Positions 26,300 through 35,465 are shown, numbered from the stretch's first letter. The stretch: 64,000 bases of DNA from Paraburkholderia sp. D15 (GCF_029910215.1 NZ_CP110396.1:620001-684000), one strand, 5' to 3'. Numbers and translations: made by a program. Notes: generated from the letters alone by a model not told the origin.

Positions 26300-27583
26300 T
26301 TACGTCGGCTTGCCGAACCGGCGAATGCGGATATCCGCCTGTTCCTTATGTCCGGCAAACCCTTCCATTGCGCAAAGCCGCGAACAGTACTCGCCGACCA
26401 GCACCGAAGCCTCGTCGGTCAGCACGCGCTGATACGTGCAGGTCTTGATGAACTTGCCCACCCACAAGCCGCCGGTGTAACGCGCGGACTTCATGGTCGG
26501 CAGCGTGTGATTGGTGCCGATTACCTTATCGCCATACGACACGTTGGTCCGGTCGCCGAGGAACAGCGCGCCATAGTTCGTCATGTGTTCGAGGAAATAC
26601 AGCGGGTCGCGCGTCATCACCTGAACGTGTTCCGACGCAATGCGATCGGCTTCCTCGATCATCTCGTCGAGCGTGTCGCACAGAATGATCTCGCCGTAGT
26701 CGTTCCACGCGACCGACGCGACGGAAGCGGTCGGCAGCACCGCGAGCTGGCGCTCGATTTCCGCGGGCAACGCCTCGGCCAGTTCGCGCGAATTCGTCAG
26801 GAATACGGCCGGCGAATTGACGCCGTGCTCGGCCTGCCCCAGCAGATCCGCGGCGACGATTTCGGCGTCGCACGACTCGTCGGCGATCACCAGCGTTTCC
26901 GTCGGTCCCGCGATCAGGTCGATCCCGATCTTGCCGAACAACTGACGTTTCGCCTCGGCGACGTACGCGTTGCCCGGTCCGACGATCATGTCGACCGGTG
27001 CGAATTGTTCCGTGCCCAACGCAAGCGCCGCCACCGCCTGCACGCCGCCGACGCAGTAGATTTCGTCGGCGCCCGCGAGATGCATCGCGGTGATGATCGC
27101 CGGATGCGGCTTGCCGTCGAACGGCGGCGCGACCGCGACCACGCGCTTCACGCCGGCCACCTTCGCCGTCAGCACACTCATGTGCGCCGACGCCAGCAGC
27201 GGATATTTGCCGCCGGGGATATAGCAACCCACCGAATTCACCGGCACGTTCTTGTGACCCAGAATCACGCCCGGCAGCGTTTCGACTTCCACGTCCTTCA
27301 GCGCCGATTTCTGCACCTCGGCAAAACGGCGCACCTGCTGCTGCGCAAACTTGATGTCGGCGATCTCGCGCTCGGACAGCGTCGCGACGCAGGCCGCGAT
27401 CTGCTCGTCGGTCAGCCGGAACGACGCGGGGTCCCATTTGTCGAAACGACGCGAGTACTCGCGCACGGCTTCATCGCCGTTCGCCGCGACGTCGGCGATG
27501 ATTTTCTCGACCGTGCCGCGAACTTGCGCGGCGATTTCCGTCTGTACTTCGAGCGGCTTGCTCTTCTTCAGGTACTCGATCAC
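26300..27583 (-). CDS. HisD-family NAD-dependent alcohol dehydrogenase
   Basis: A 427-residue protein of the histidinol-dehydrogenase family. Motifs include [54 protein letters not shown], and [19 protein letters not shown] with the Zn-site Gln/His. It is probably not biosynthetic HisD: it lacks his-operon neighbours and lies among catabolic genes. Paralogues of this type include sulfopropanediol 3-dehydrogenase (HpsN) and related polyol dehydrogenases, to which its N-terminus (IEYLKKSKP) looks similar. The GTG at 27583 has GGAGAT at good spacing. It is divergent from the ThuA operon and has its own terminator. A diol, sulfodiol or amino-alcohol substrate is inferred. Confidence 0.85.
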   Translation of the reverse strand: MIEYLKKSKPLEVQTEIAAQVRGTVEKIIADVAANGDEAVREYSRRFDKWDPASFRLTDEQIAACVATLSEREIADIKFAQQQVRRFAEVQKSALKDVEVETLPGVILGHKNVPVNSVGCYIPGGKYPLLASAHMSVLTAKVAGVKRVVAVAPPFDGKPHPAIITAMHLAGADEIYCVGGVQAVAALALGTEQFAPVDMIVGPGNAYVAEAKRQLFGKIGIDLIAGPTETLVIADESCDAEIVAADLLGQAEHGVNSPAVFLTNSRELAEALPAEIERQLAVLPTASVASVAWNDYGEIILCDTLDEMIEEADRIASEHVQVMTRDPLYFLEHMTNYGALFLGDRTNVSYGDKVIGTNHTLPTMKSARYTGGLWVGKFIKTCTYQRVLTDEASVLVGEYCSRLCAMEGFAGHKEQADIRIRRFGKPT

Positions 27584-27850
27584 AACTGATCTCCAAAGAC
27601 ATTTCTGGATGCCGTGCCGCGCCGCCGGCATGACCCGGCATGCGCCAAGCGAAACGCGACACAGCGCACATTCCGGCCAATCTTCAACTGGACGAATCCA
27701 TTCTCGTCGCCGCTTCGATCGAAGGCAATTTCGCACCCGCGCTCGAAGTGACGCCCTCTGACGCACTGTTTGCGTCGCTGTGCGTTGAACTTCGACGCCA
27801 ACCCGAAATCGGCTCGAAACCCAGGCGTCAACCCACTTGACACGACGAAT

Positions 27851-27886
27851 TTGAAGTCCCAGCATTGACGAACTTATACGTATAAG
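27851..27886 (+). promoter_or_regulatory. ThuA-operon promoter with CTTATACGTATAAG operator
   Basis: The perfect palindrome CTTATACGTATAAG (27873-27886) lies 28 bases before the ThuA start. It overlaps candidate promoters: TTGAAG (27851-27856) with TATACG 18 bases on, or TTGACG (27865-27870) with TTATTT 17 bases on. The 331-base divergent gap (27584-27914) otherwise shows no second copy. Control of the HisD-like gene from the same site, about 290 bases from its start, is possible but unsupported. Confidence 0.75.
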
Positions 27887-27914
27887 CTTATTTGACCCTC
27901 ACAGGAGTTTTCAC

Positions 27915-28574
27915 ATGACACGCGTGCTGCATCTCTATGGCGGCTGGCCCGGACACTTCCCGTACGAGGTTGCCGCCTGGACGCGCGAACTGTTTTCGGA
28001 GCTCGACTGGGAAGTCGAGCAATCGACGGACATCTTCACGCTGGACCGCGACCTCACCCAGTTCGACCTGATCGTGATCGGCTGGAACAACGCGGTGACG
28101 ACGGAAACGCTGACCACGTCGCAGGAAAACCGTCTGCTCGAAGCGATCGAGAACGGCACGGGGCTTGCCGCATGGCACGGCGCGGGCGCGGCGTTCCGCG
28201 CGAGTCTGCGCTATCACATGGTGCTGGGCGGATCGTTCGTCGAACATCCGGCGGGCGAAGGCTATCCGCATCCGTACCGGGTCAATCTGACGGACCGCAC
28301 GCATCCGGTCGTGCAAGGCGTGGAAGACTTCGAAGTCCGTTCGGAGCAGTACTACATGCAGGTCGATCCGAACAATCACGTGCTCGCCGAAACCACCTTC
28401 GACGGCAATCCGTTCCCATGGCTCAAGGGCAACAAAAGTCCGGTCGCATGGGTCAGGCAGTGGGGCGAAGGCCGTGTGTTCTATCACTCGATCGGCCACG
28501 ACGTCGGCAATCTGTCGGACCCCAACGTGCGGCGGCTGACCTTGCAGGGTCTTCAGTGGGCCGCGCGCCGCTGA
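27915..28574 (+). CDS. ThuA-like (glutamine amidotransferase-fold) protein
   Basis: A 219-residue ThuA-domain protein with a class-I-glutaminase-like fold. The start MTRVLHLYGGWPGHFPYEV, the central GLAAWHGAGAAFRASLRYHMVLGGSFVEHP and the late GRVFYHSIGHDVGNLSDPNVRRL match the family. ThuA was named for trehalose/sucrose use in rhizobia, where it works with keto-sugars made by an oxidoreductase. No nucleophilic Cys is in the elbow, as is usual for ThuA proteins. AGGAG lies 8 bases upstream. It is the first gene of an operon with a TPP enzyme and a GMC oxidoreductase, under the CTTATACGTATAAG operator. A role on a keto-sugar intermediate is inferred. Confidence 0.88.
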   Translation: MTRVLHLYGGWPGHFPYEVAAWTRELFSELDWEVEQSTDIFTLDRDLTQFDLIVIGWNNAVTTETLTTSQENRLLEAIENGTGLAAWHGAGAAFRASLRYHMVLGGSFVEHPAGEGYPHPYRVNLTDRTHPVVQGVEDFEVRSEQYYMQVDPNNHVLAETTFDGNPFPWLKGNKSPVAWVRQWGEGRVFYHSIGHDVGNLSDPNVRRLTLQGLQWAARR

Positions 28575-28683
28575 GCGCGCTTTTCATTCGCTTTATCTCT
28601 CGCCCATTGCGGCGAAAACGCAGAACGCCGCGTGTCGGCAGCACGCCACGCGGCTATTTATCTCACCTTTGCAGGATCCAGTC

Positions 28684-30471
28684 ATGGCAAAGCTCACAGG
28701 CAGTCAAATCGTCGCGCAGACGTTAAAGAACTACGGCGTCGAATACGTGGCCGGTATTCCCGGTCACGGCATCTGGACGCTCACCGACGCATTTCTCGAG
28801 AAGGATTCGGAAATCCGTTTCATTCAGGTGTTCCATGAACAAAGCGCGGTCCACCTCGCGGACGGCTACTACCGCGTAGCCGGCAAACCGATGGCGGCAG
28901 TCACGTCGATCGGCGCGGGCGCGAGCAACACGGTGATCGGCATGGCCACCGCCTTCACCGATTCGACCAGCGTGATGCTGATCACCGGCGGGCCGCCCAC
29001 GCATATGCGCGGCCACGGCCTGCTGCAGGAGCTGGAGCGTTACACCGACAACGACTTCCCCAAGATCGCCGAAGCGGTGTCGAAGCGTCACTGGGTCGTG
29101 CAGCGCGTCGAGGAATTGCCGTTCGTCATGCACCGCGCGTTCAGCGCGATGGTGACGGGCCGCCCCGGTCCGGTGCATGTCGAGATTCCGATGGACACCC
29201 AGGCCGAAGCCGCGGAAGTGACCCTGCACGAACTGGAGGAACGCGTGCCGGTCGGCAAGGTGTTCCCCGATCCGGCCGCGGTGAGCAAGGCAGCCGACGT
29301 GTTGCGCAGCGCGAAGCGACCGGTCATCGTGATCGGCGGCGGCGTGATTACCGGCGAAGCTTCGGCGGAAGTACTCGCGCTCGCCGAAAAATGGCAGATC
29401 CCGGTGGTCACGACGTGGAACGGCAAGAGCGGCTTTCCCGAAGATCACGCGCTGTTCGCGGGCAGTGTCGGCCAGACCGGCACGCTGTGCGGCAACAAGG
29501 TCGCGTCCACCGCCGACGTGATCCTCGCCGTGGGTTGTCGCTTCACCGACTGGTCGTCGTCGAGCTACGCGAAGGGTGTGACCTTCTCGATTCCGCCGGG
29601 CCGCCTGATTCACATCGATATCGACCCGCACGAGATCGGCAAGAACTATCCGGTCGCCGTGGGTATCGTCGCGGACGCGAAACATGCACTCGCGCATATT
29701 GTCGATGCGTTGAAGAACGACACGCCCGAGCGCGCCGAATACCTCGACCAGGTTGCCGGCTACAAGGCGGAGTGGGAAGCGAAGCTCTCCACGCGGCGCG
29801 ACTCGGACCGTTTCCCGTTCACGTCGCAACGTCCGCTCGGTGCGCTGCGCAAGATTTTCCCGCGCGACACGATCGTGGTGGTGGGTTCGGGCAATACCCA
29901 GGGCGCGGTCAAGCAGACCTTCCCCGTCTACGAACCGCGCACGCACCTCACGTCGGGCGGATTCTCGTCGATGGGTTGGGCCGTGCCCGCCGCGATCGGC
30001 GCGAAACTCGCGGCGCCGCATCGGCCGGTGGTCTGCATTCTGGGCGACGGCGACTTCCTGATGACCTCGCAGGAAATCGCCATCTGCGTGACGAACAATA
30101 TTCCGGTGGTGTTCATCGTGCAGAACAACGCAGGCTATATGTCGATTCGCGGCGGTCAACGCAAGCAGACGAGCCGCCATATCGGCACCGAGTTCAATCA
30201 TCCGGACGGCACGCCCTACTCGCCGGATTTCGAAGCACTCGGTAAGGCATTCGGTCTGAAGTCGTTCCGCGTGAACAGCAACGACGAACTCGAACCGATC
30301 CTGCAGGAAGCGCTCGACAGCAACGCGCCGGTACTGATCGAAGTACCGACCGATCGTGACGCGGCGGGTCCGTGGGTACCGGGATGGTGGGATTTCCCGA
30401 TCCCGGCGTACATTACCGACGAACGTCAGGACGAGTACACGCAGTTCCGCCAATCGGAACAACATCTGTAA
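28684..30471 (+). CDS. Thiamine pyrophosphate-dependent enzyme (acetolactate synthase-like)
   Basis: A 595-residue three-domain ThDP enzyme. The PYR domain has the activating Glu52 in VFHEQSAVHLADGYYRVAG. A central Rossmann-like domain (about 200-330) includes RPVIVIGGGVITGEAS. The PP domain has GDGDFLMTSQEIAICVTNNIPVVFIVQNN for Mg-ThDP binding. It is not Xsc, IolD or biosynthetic IlvB by its motifs, and I do not recognise the substrate. Such enzymes cleave or form C-C bonds next to a carbonyl, e.g. in 2-keto acids or diketones. The ATG at 28684 has AGGA upstream. It lies between ThuA (109-base gap) and GMC (14-base gap). It could split a keto-sugar or diketone made by the oxidoreductases. 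Confidence 0.88.
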   Translation: MAKLTGSQIVAQTLKNYGVEYVAGIPGHGIWTLTDAFLEKDSEIRFIQVFHEQSAVHLADGYYRVAGKPMAAVTSIGAGASNTVIGMATAFTDSTSVMLITGGPPTHMRGHGLLQELERYTDNDFPKIAEAVSKRHWVVQRVEELPFVMHRAFSAMVTGRPGPVHVEIPMDTQAEAAEVTLHELEERVPVGKVFPDPAAVSKAADVLRSAKRPVIVIGGGVITGEASAEVLALAEKWQIPVVTTWNGKSGFPEDHALFAGSVGQTGTLCGNKVASTADVILAVGCRFTDWSSSSYAKGVTFSIPPGRLIHIDIDPHEIGKNYPVAVGIVADAKHALAHIVDALKNDTPERAEYLDQVAGYKAEWEAKLSTRRDSDRFPFTSQRPLGALRKIFPRDTIVVVGSGNTQGAVKQTFPVYEPRTHLTSGGFSSMGWAVPAAIGAKLAAPHRPVVCILGDGDFLMTSQEIAICVTNNIPVVFIVQNNAGYMSIRGGQRKQTSRHIGTEFNHPDGTPYSPDFEALGKAFGLKSFRVNSNDELEPILQEALDSNAPVLIEVPTDRDAAGPWVPGWWDFPIPAYITDERQDEYTQFRQSEQHL

Positions 30472-30485
30472 GACGAAGAGGCAGT

Positions 30486-32084
30486 ATGAGCGATGCAACG
30501 ATAGTTCATCGCGCTGCGTCCGACCTCGATGCCTACGCGCCGGTTCTCCGGCGCGAAGTGCACACGGTCGTTCCCGGCGCCGATGGCACGATGACGTGCG
30601 ACGTGGTGATCCTCGGCTCGGGCATGGGCGGCTCCACATTCGCCCATAGTCTTGCCGGCAAGGACCTCGACGTGCTGATCGTCGAGCGAGGCGATTTCCT
30701 GCCGCGGGAAATCCAGAACTGGACGACCCAGTCGGTATTCGGCGACGGCCGCTATCGCAACGCCGAGCACTGGATCGACGATAGCGGCAAGCCGTTTTCG
30801 CCGGGCGTCTTCTACTACGTCGGCGGTAACACGAAGGTGTTCGGCGCGATGCTGCCGCGTTTTCGCGAGGCCGATTTCGGCGCGATCGAACACGCGGAAG
30901 GCGTATCGCCGGCATGGCCGATCACGTATGCGGAGATGGAACCCTTCTACGCCGCCGCCGAGCGTTTGTACAAAGTGCACGGCCAGCGCGGCAGCGATCC
31001 GACCGAGCCCTGGCGCTCGGGCGAGTATCCGTTCCCGCCGCTCGAACACGACCCGGCGCTGCATAAGCTGCATGCGTCGATGCGCGCGCAAGGTTTGCGT
31101 CCATTCGCGATGCCGGCCGCCGTCGACTACGGCGAAGGCCGCCCGTGCGTGCTGTGTTCGACCTGCGACGGTTATCCCTGCATGGTCGATGCGAAAGCGG
31201 ACGCGGAAGTGTCCGCCTTGCGCCCGGCCGTCGGCAGCGGCCGCGCGCGTTTGATGGTGCGCACGAAGATCGATCGACTCGTCATGTCGTCCGACGGCAC
31301 ACGAATCGAGGAAGCGCACGGCACGCGAGACGGCATGCCCGTTCGCATCAAGGCCAACCGCTTCGTGCTCGCCTGCGGGGCAGTCAATTCGTCGGCGCTG
31401 CTGCTGCGCTCGGCGGACCGGCAGCACGCGCAAGGGATTGGCAATAGTTCCGGTCTTCTCGGCCGCAACTATATGGTGCACAACAGTACCTTCATGCTTG
31501 CCGTGGACCCGCGCCGCGTGAACGACGTGTTCTTCCAGAAGACGCTCGCCGTCAACGACTGGTATCTCGCGTCGAAGTGGAGCGGCTTTCCGCTCGGCAA
31601 CGTCCAGATGCTCGGCAAGATTCGCGAGCCGATGGTGACGGGCATGGCGCCGTGGCTACCGAAGGCGGTCTCGCGTTACATCACCGATCACAGCGTCGAT
31701 CTTTATCTGACGAGCGAAGATCTGCCCGATCCGCAGAACCGCGTGACCTTCAACGCCGAACAAGGCCGCATTCAGGTGCGCTGGCGTCCCAACAATCTGC
31801 GGGCGCATGAAGAACTCGTGAAGAAGACCGTCGGCATGATGCGCAAGGCCGGTTATCCGTTCGTCTTCACGAAGCGCATGGGCATTGCGACCAATTCGCA
31901 CCAGTGCGGTACCGCGTTGATGGGCACGGACCCGGCGAAGAGCGTGCTCGACACCAACTGCAAGCTGCACGATGTGGACAACGCGTGGATCGTGGATAGT
32001 TCGTGGTTTCCTTCGTCGGCCGCGGTGAATCCCGCGTTGACGATTGCCGCGAATGCGATGCGGGTCGCGCAGGGTTTGAGTTGA
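30486..32084 (+). CDS. GMC-family oxidoreductase, sugar/pyranose-oxidase-like branch
   Basis: A 532-residue flavoprotein with the FAD fold CDVVILGSGMGGSTFAHSLAG near residues 38-58. There is a Cys-rich segment CVLCSTCDGYPC in the middle, and a C-terminal substrate region NSHQCGTALMGTD, followed by DSSWFPSSAAVNPALTIAANA. It is distant from the choline-dehydrogenase-like GMC protein at 18716-20386. It resembles the branch containing glucoside-3-dehydrogenase and pyranose-oxidase-like enzymes, which turn a sugar ring hydroxyl into a ketone. GAAGAGG precedes the ATG at 30486. It is the third gene of the ThuA operon. Oxidation of the pathway substrate to a keto-sugar would explain the ThuA partner, but this is inference. 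Confidence 0.87.
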   Translation: MSDATIVHRAASDLDAYAPVLRREVHTVVPGADGTMTCDVVILGSGMGGSTFAHSLAGKDLDVLIVERGDFLPREIQNWTTQSVFGDGRYRNAEHWIDDSGKPFSPGVFYYVGGNTKVFGAMLPRFREADFGAIEHAEGVSPAWPITYAEMEPFYAAAERLYKVHGQRGSDPTEPWRSGEYPFPPLEHDPALHKLHASMRAQGLRPFAMPAAVDYGEGRPCVLCSTCDGYPCMVDAKADAEVSALRPAVGSGRARLMVRTKIDRLVMSSDGTRIEEAHGTRDGMPVRIKANRFVLACGAVNSSALLLRSADRQHAQGIGNSSGLLGRNYMVHNSTFMLAVDPRRVNDVFFQKTLAVNDWYLASKWSGFPLGNVQMLGKIREPMVTGMAPWLPKAVSRYITDHSVDLYLTSEDLPDPQNRVTFNAEQGRIQVRWRPNNLRAHEELVKKTVGMMRKAGYPFVFTKRMGIATNSHQCGTALMGTDPAKSVLDTNCKLHDVDNAWIVDSSWFPSSAAVNPALTIAANAMRVAQGLS

Positions 32085-32122
32085 CGACGCATTAACGCCC
32101 CACCGGGTCGGTTCCACCCTCT

Positions 32123-32154
32123 CATGCCGGCGCGAGCGATGCTCCGTCGGCATG
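32123..32154. terminator. Hairpin between convergent GMC and LacI genes
   Basis: CATGCCGGCG (32123-32132) pairs with CGTCGGCATG (32145-32154), with one G-T pair. It lies in the 79-base gap between convergent genes. No T-tract follows, so termination is only probable. Confidence 0.45.
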
Positions 32155-32163
32155 TTCAATTGA

Positions 32164-33288
32164 TCAAGCGCGTTTCTTTCTGCGCGGCTGAATCGCTTGC
32201 GTCGTCGCCCGCACCACGAGTTCCGTGGGCAGTACGACTCGGGGCACCGCGGATTTCCTCGCCGGCGGATTGTTCAGCAACTCGGTCAACACGCGCGCGG
32301 CGTTTCGGCCTTTCTCGATCAACGGTTGCCGGATCGTGGTGAGATTGGCGCCGGCGGCTTCGGGTATATCGTCGAAACCGATCACGGAGAACTGCGCGGG
32401 AACGGCCACCTGCCGTTCGGCGGCGATCTTGAGAAACGACAGCGCCATGACGTCGGAGGTGGCGGCGACCGCCGTCAAACCTTTGTGCGCGAGCATCTGC
32501 GCGGCCGCCCAATCGCCGTGCGCGTAATCGAATCCACCGGCTTCGATGATCACCAGATCCTCGAATTCGACGCCCGCCGCGTGCCCCGCTTTCAGATAAC
32601 CCTCCAGGCGAGCCCGGACCACGTTTTCCGTCGATTGCTGGAAACGCTCGCGCGTCACTTCGCCTCGCAGGCCATCGGGCCGCAGACGGTCGGCAATGAT
32701 GCCGATCTTCCTGTGCCCGAGTTCGAGCAGATGTTCCATCTGCATGACGCCCGAACCGAAGTCGTCGATACCGACGAACGGCGTGCCTTCGATAATCGGC
32801 GCGTCCACCACGACAAAGGGAATGTTCTGCTTGCGCGCCATCTCGATGACCGGATAGTCGTCGGGCAGGTTGTAGATGATCAGACCGTCGACGAACCCGC
32901 GCACGGCGAGACTGACGCTGCCCGGTTCCGCCGGATGATTGGCGAGGTCTTTCTGCAAGGGGAAAAGTGCGAGCGCGACGTTCGCCAGCTCGCCGATTTC
33001 ACCGATACCGCGCAGCAAACCCGTGGTGGACGGGTCGACGAATGCGTACGGCAGCTCGTCGGAAATCATCAGGCCGATCGCGCCGACGCGGCCCGATCGC
33101 AAGCTGCCTCCGCGGACGTTCGGCCCCGGATAGCCGAGCTTTTTGGCGACCTTCAGAATGTGCTCGCGCTGAGCTTCGGAGATCTCGGACGGTTTGTTAT
33201 AAGCGTAGGAGACGGCGGGCTGCGAAACGCCCGCAGCCAGCGCGACGTCCTTCATCGACACGGTTCTTTTCATTTCGAAAGAGGGCAT
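32164..33288 (-). CDS. LacI-family transcriptional regulator
   Basis: A 374-residue LacI/GalR-type repressor. The HTH reads MKDVALAAGVSQPAVSYAYNKPSEISEAQ, followed by a sugar-binding-protein-like effector domain (VGAIGLMISDELPYAF to the end). It has a basic C-terminus. AAGGA lies before the ATG at 33288; an internal ATG at 33273 lacks a ribosome site. It is placed between the ThuA operon (convergent) and the binding-protein-less ABC operon (same strand, upstream). Either could be its target. The CTTATACGTATAAG palindromes have the even length and central CG typical of LacI operators, so this protein is the best candidate to bind them. Confidence 0.9.
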   Translation of the reverse strand: MPSFEMKRTVSMKDVALAAGVSQPAVSYAYNKPSEISEAQREHILKVAKKLGYPGPNVRGGSLRSGRVGAIGLMISDELPYAFVDPSTTGLLRGIGEIGELANVALALFPLQKDLANHPAEPGSVSLAVRGFVDGLIIYNLPDDYPVIEMARKQNIPFVVVDAPIIEGTPFVGIDDFGSGVMQMEHLLELGHRKIGIIADRLRPDGLRGEVTRERFQQSTENVVRARLEGYLKAGHAAGVEFEDLVIIEAGGFDYAHGDWAAAQMLAHKGLTAVAATSDVMALSFLKIAAERQVAVPAQFSVIGFDDIPEAAGANLTTIRQPLIEKGRNAARVLTELLNNPPARKSAVPRVVLPTELVVRATTQAIQPRRKKRA

Positions 33289-33365
33289 CCAATCCTTGTA
33301 CAGCCGACGCGGGTATTGCGCAGTGACTGCGCGATCATTGTACAGGCAGCGTCGGACCGTCCGAC
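33289..33365 (-). promoter_or_regulatory. LacI promoter region with paired TTGTACAG and other dyads
   Basis: Upstream of the LacI gene, TTGTACAG occurs at 33296-33303 and 33338-33345, exactly 42 bp (four helical turns) apart. Between them is the 15-bp dyad GCGCAGTGACTGCGC (33318-33332). GTCGGACCGTCCGAC (33351-33365) follows. An inverted pair GAGGGCATCC (33281-33290) and GGATGCCCTC (near 33370) brackets them all. This suggests an autoregulatory or looped operator region. Confidence 0.5.
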
Positions 33366-33453
33366 ATGGGATGCCCTCCTGGACAGCGTGCTCTCAGGTA
33401 TCGTGGCGGCGTCTTTCGGGTTCTTGTGCTTTTGACGTTCCCGCCGTTGCCGG

Positions 33454-34548
33454 TCAGGGCACGCGCTGTTCGGTCACCGCGTCGAAGATCAAGGCCTTGG
33501 CCGCGTTCGCACTCAGGCGCACGGACTCGCCGGCTCGTCCGACACCCGGCGCGAAGCGGGTCATGATCGACTCGCCCGCTGCCGACACGAGGACGAAGTT
33601 GTCCGCGCCGGTCGGTTCGACGACATCGACGGTCGCATCGAACGCGTCGGCATGTTCGGCGAGCGCGAACCATTCCGGCCGGATGCCGAGCACGATGTCC
33701 CGCCCGATATAACGCTGCTGCCCCGGCGACAACGCGCCGAGCGCGATCTTCAACGGCTGCTTCCGGTCCTGCCCGCCGACGAAGGATGCCGCGGCGCCAT
33801 CGCCCTGCAATCGGCCTCTCAGGCAATTCATCGCGGGCGAGCCGATGAAACGCGCGACGAACAGATTGCTCGGCCGGTCGTAGACATCCTCGGGCGTGCC
33901 GATCTGTTGAACCTCGCCGCCCTTCATCACCACGATTCTCGTGGCGAGCGTCATCGCTTCGATCTGATCGTGGGTCACGTAGACCGTGGTGGTGCCCACG
34001 CGCTGGTGCAGCTTCTTGATTTCCGCGCGCATGTCGGTACGCAGCTTCGCGTCCAGATTCGACAGCGGTTCGTCGAACAGAAAGATCTTCGGCTCGCGGA
34101 CCATCGCCCGACCCATCGCCACGCGTTGCCGTTGACCGCCCGACAGCTGGCTCGGCTTGCGGTCGAGCAGTTGATCCAGTTGCAGGATCGCCGCCACGCG
34201 TTCGACGGCGGCTTCCTGCTCGTGCTTCGGCACGCCGCGCACGCGCATGCCGAACGTCAGGTTCTTGCGCACCGTCATGGTCGGATAGAGCGCGTACGAC
34301 TGAAACACCATCGCGATGTCGCGTTTCGCCGATTCGACGTCGTTCACCACCGTGCCGTCGATCACGATCTCGCCGTCCGACACCGGTTCGAGTCCGGCGA
34401 TCGCATTCAGCAAGGTCGACTTGCCGCAGCCGGACGGCCCGAGCAGCACGAGAAACTCGCCGTCGTCGGCATCGATATTGATGGCCTTCAGACAGGCCAC
34501 GTTGCCATAGTTCTTTCGAACGTCCCGGATATGCAGAGAAGCCATCAT
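33454..34548 (-). CDS. Sugar ABC transporter ATP-binding protein (MalK/UgpC family)
   Basis: A 364-residue ABC ATPase of a carbohydrate importer. Walker A is GPSGCGKST near residue 37, the signature LSGGQRQRVAMGRAMV, Walker B IFLFDEPLSNLD, and YVTHDQIEA has the switch His. The C-terminal TOBE-type domain is present. Its ATG overlaps the permease stop (TAATG). It is the last gene of the permease-permease-ATPase operon. Its closest match in the window is the ATPase at 3965-5143, from which it lacks the N-terminal tail. The binding protein is not in the operon and is probably the orphan at 17372-18649. Confidence 0.92.
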   Translation of the reverse strand: MMASLHIRDVRKNYGNVACLKAINIDADDGEFLVLLGPSGCGKSTLLNAIAGLEPVSDGEIVIDGTVVNDVESAKRDIAMVFQSYALYPTMTVRKNLTFGMRVRGVPKHEQEAAVERVAAILQLDQLLDRKPSQLSGGQRQRVAMGRAMVREPKIFLFDEPLSNLDAKLRTDMRAEIKKLHQRVGTTTVYVTHDQIEAMTLATRIVVMKGGEVQQIGTPEDVYDRPSNLFVARFIGSPAMNCLRGRLQGDGAAASFVGGQDRKQPLKIALGALSPGQQRYIGRDIVLGIRPEWFALAEHADAFDATVDVVEPTGADNFVLVSAAGESIMTRFAPGVGRAGESVRLSANAAKALIFDAVTEQRVP

Positions 34549-35465
34549 TACCCCTTGACCGCGCCGGCCATCAGCCCGCGCACAAAATATTTACCCGCCA
34601 GCACATAAATGACCAGGGTCGGCAGCGCCGCCAGCAGCGCCGCCGCCATGTGCACGTCGTAAGGACGCTCGCCCGCGCTCGCGCTGACCATGTTGTTGAG
34701 CGCGACCATGATCGGCGTGTTCTGTCCGCTCGTGAACGAGACGCCGAACAGGAAGTCGTTCCAGATACCGGTGAATTGCCAGATCACGGTGACCACGATC
34801 ATCGGCACCGAGAGCGGCAGCACGATATGAATGAAGGTGGTCCAGAATCCCGCGCCGTCGACGCGGGCGGCCTTGATCAGATCCTGCGGCACCGTCATGA
34901 AGTAATTGCGGAAGAACATCGTGGTGAACGGCAACCCGTACACGGTATGCACGAGCACGAGTCCCGCGATACTGCCCGACAGCCCCAAGGTGCCCAGCGT
35001 CTTCGCGAGCGGAATCAGCACGGCCTGATACGGCGTGAAGCTGCCGAACAGAATGATCGCGTAGACGAACCGCGAGCCCCTGAAGTTGAATTTGGTCAGC
35101 GCGTAGCCGTTGAGCGCGCCGATCAGCGCCGACAGCACGACCGCCGGCACGACCATCCAGACCGTATTGATGTAGAAGCCGCGCAGCCCGACGCAATCGA
35201 CGCCCACGCAGGCGTTCTGCCACGCATCCACCCAGGGCTGGAAGGTCGGCCGCAGCGGAATGGAGAGAATCGACGTGGAGCGGATGTCCGCCATGTCCTT
35301 CAGCGACGCGAAGATCATCACGACCAGCGGCATGATGAAGAACGCGGCGAAGCCGATCAGCACCGCGTAGAGCACGCAGCGGCCGAGCACCCTGGCAAGA
35401 CGCCGGCGCGCATTGCGCGGACGCGCCGGACGGTGGGCGAGATTAGAGGCTATCGTGGTGCTCAC
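34548..35465 (-). CDS. Sugar ABC transporter permease (MalG type)
   Basis: A 305-residue permease with six hydrophobic segments, an EAA-type loop PQDLIKAARVDGAGFWTTFI, and the C-terminal VRGLMAGAVKG of MalG-like subunits. The GTG at 35465 has GGAG seven bases upstream and overlaps the preceding permease by 23 bases. The periplasmic loop NACVGVDCVGLRGFYINTVW parallels that of the permease at 5143-6066. Together with the neighbouring permease and ATPase it forms a sugar importer lacking a co-encoded binding protein. Confidence 0.92.
   Translation of the reverse strand: MSTTIASNLAHRPARPRNARRRLARVLGRCVLYAVLIGFAAFFIMPLVVMIFASLKDMADIRSTSILSIPLRPTFQPWVDAWQNACVGVDCVGLRGFYINTVWMVVPAVVLSALIGALNGYALTKFNFRGSRFVYAIILFGSFTPYQAVLIPLAKTLGTLGLSGSIAGLVLVHTVYGLPFTTMFFRNYFMTVPQDLIKAARVDGAGFWTTFIHIVLPLSVPMIVVTVIWQFTGIWNDFLFGVSFTSGQNTPIMVALNNMVSASAGERPYDVHMAAALLAALPTLVIYVLAGKYFVRGLMAGAVKG

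Noticed and set aside
26300..27583. HisD-like gene as biosynthetic histidinol dehydrogenase
   Set aside because: No other his gene is adjacent, it has its own terminator, and it sits inside a catabolic island.
28723..30915. Long minus-strand open frame antisense to the TPP and GMC genes
   Set aside because: No recognisable motifs; the opposite strand encodes conserved ThDP and FAD motifs in the same span.
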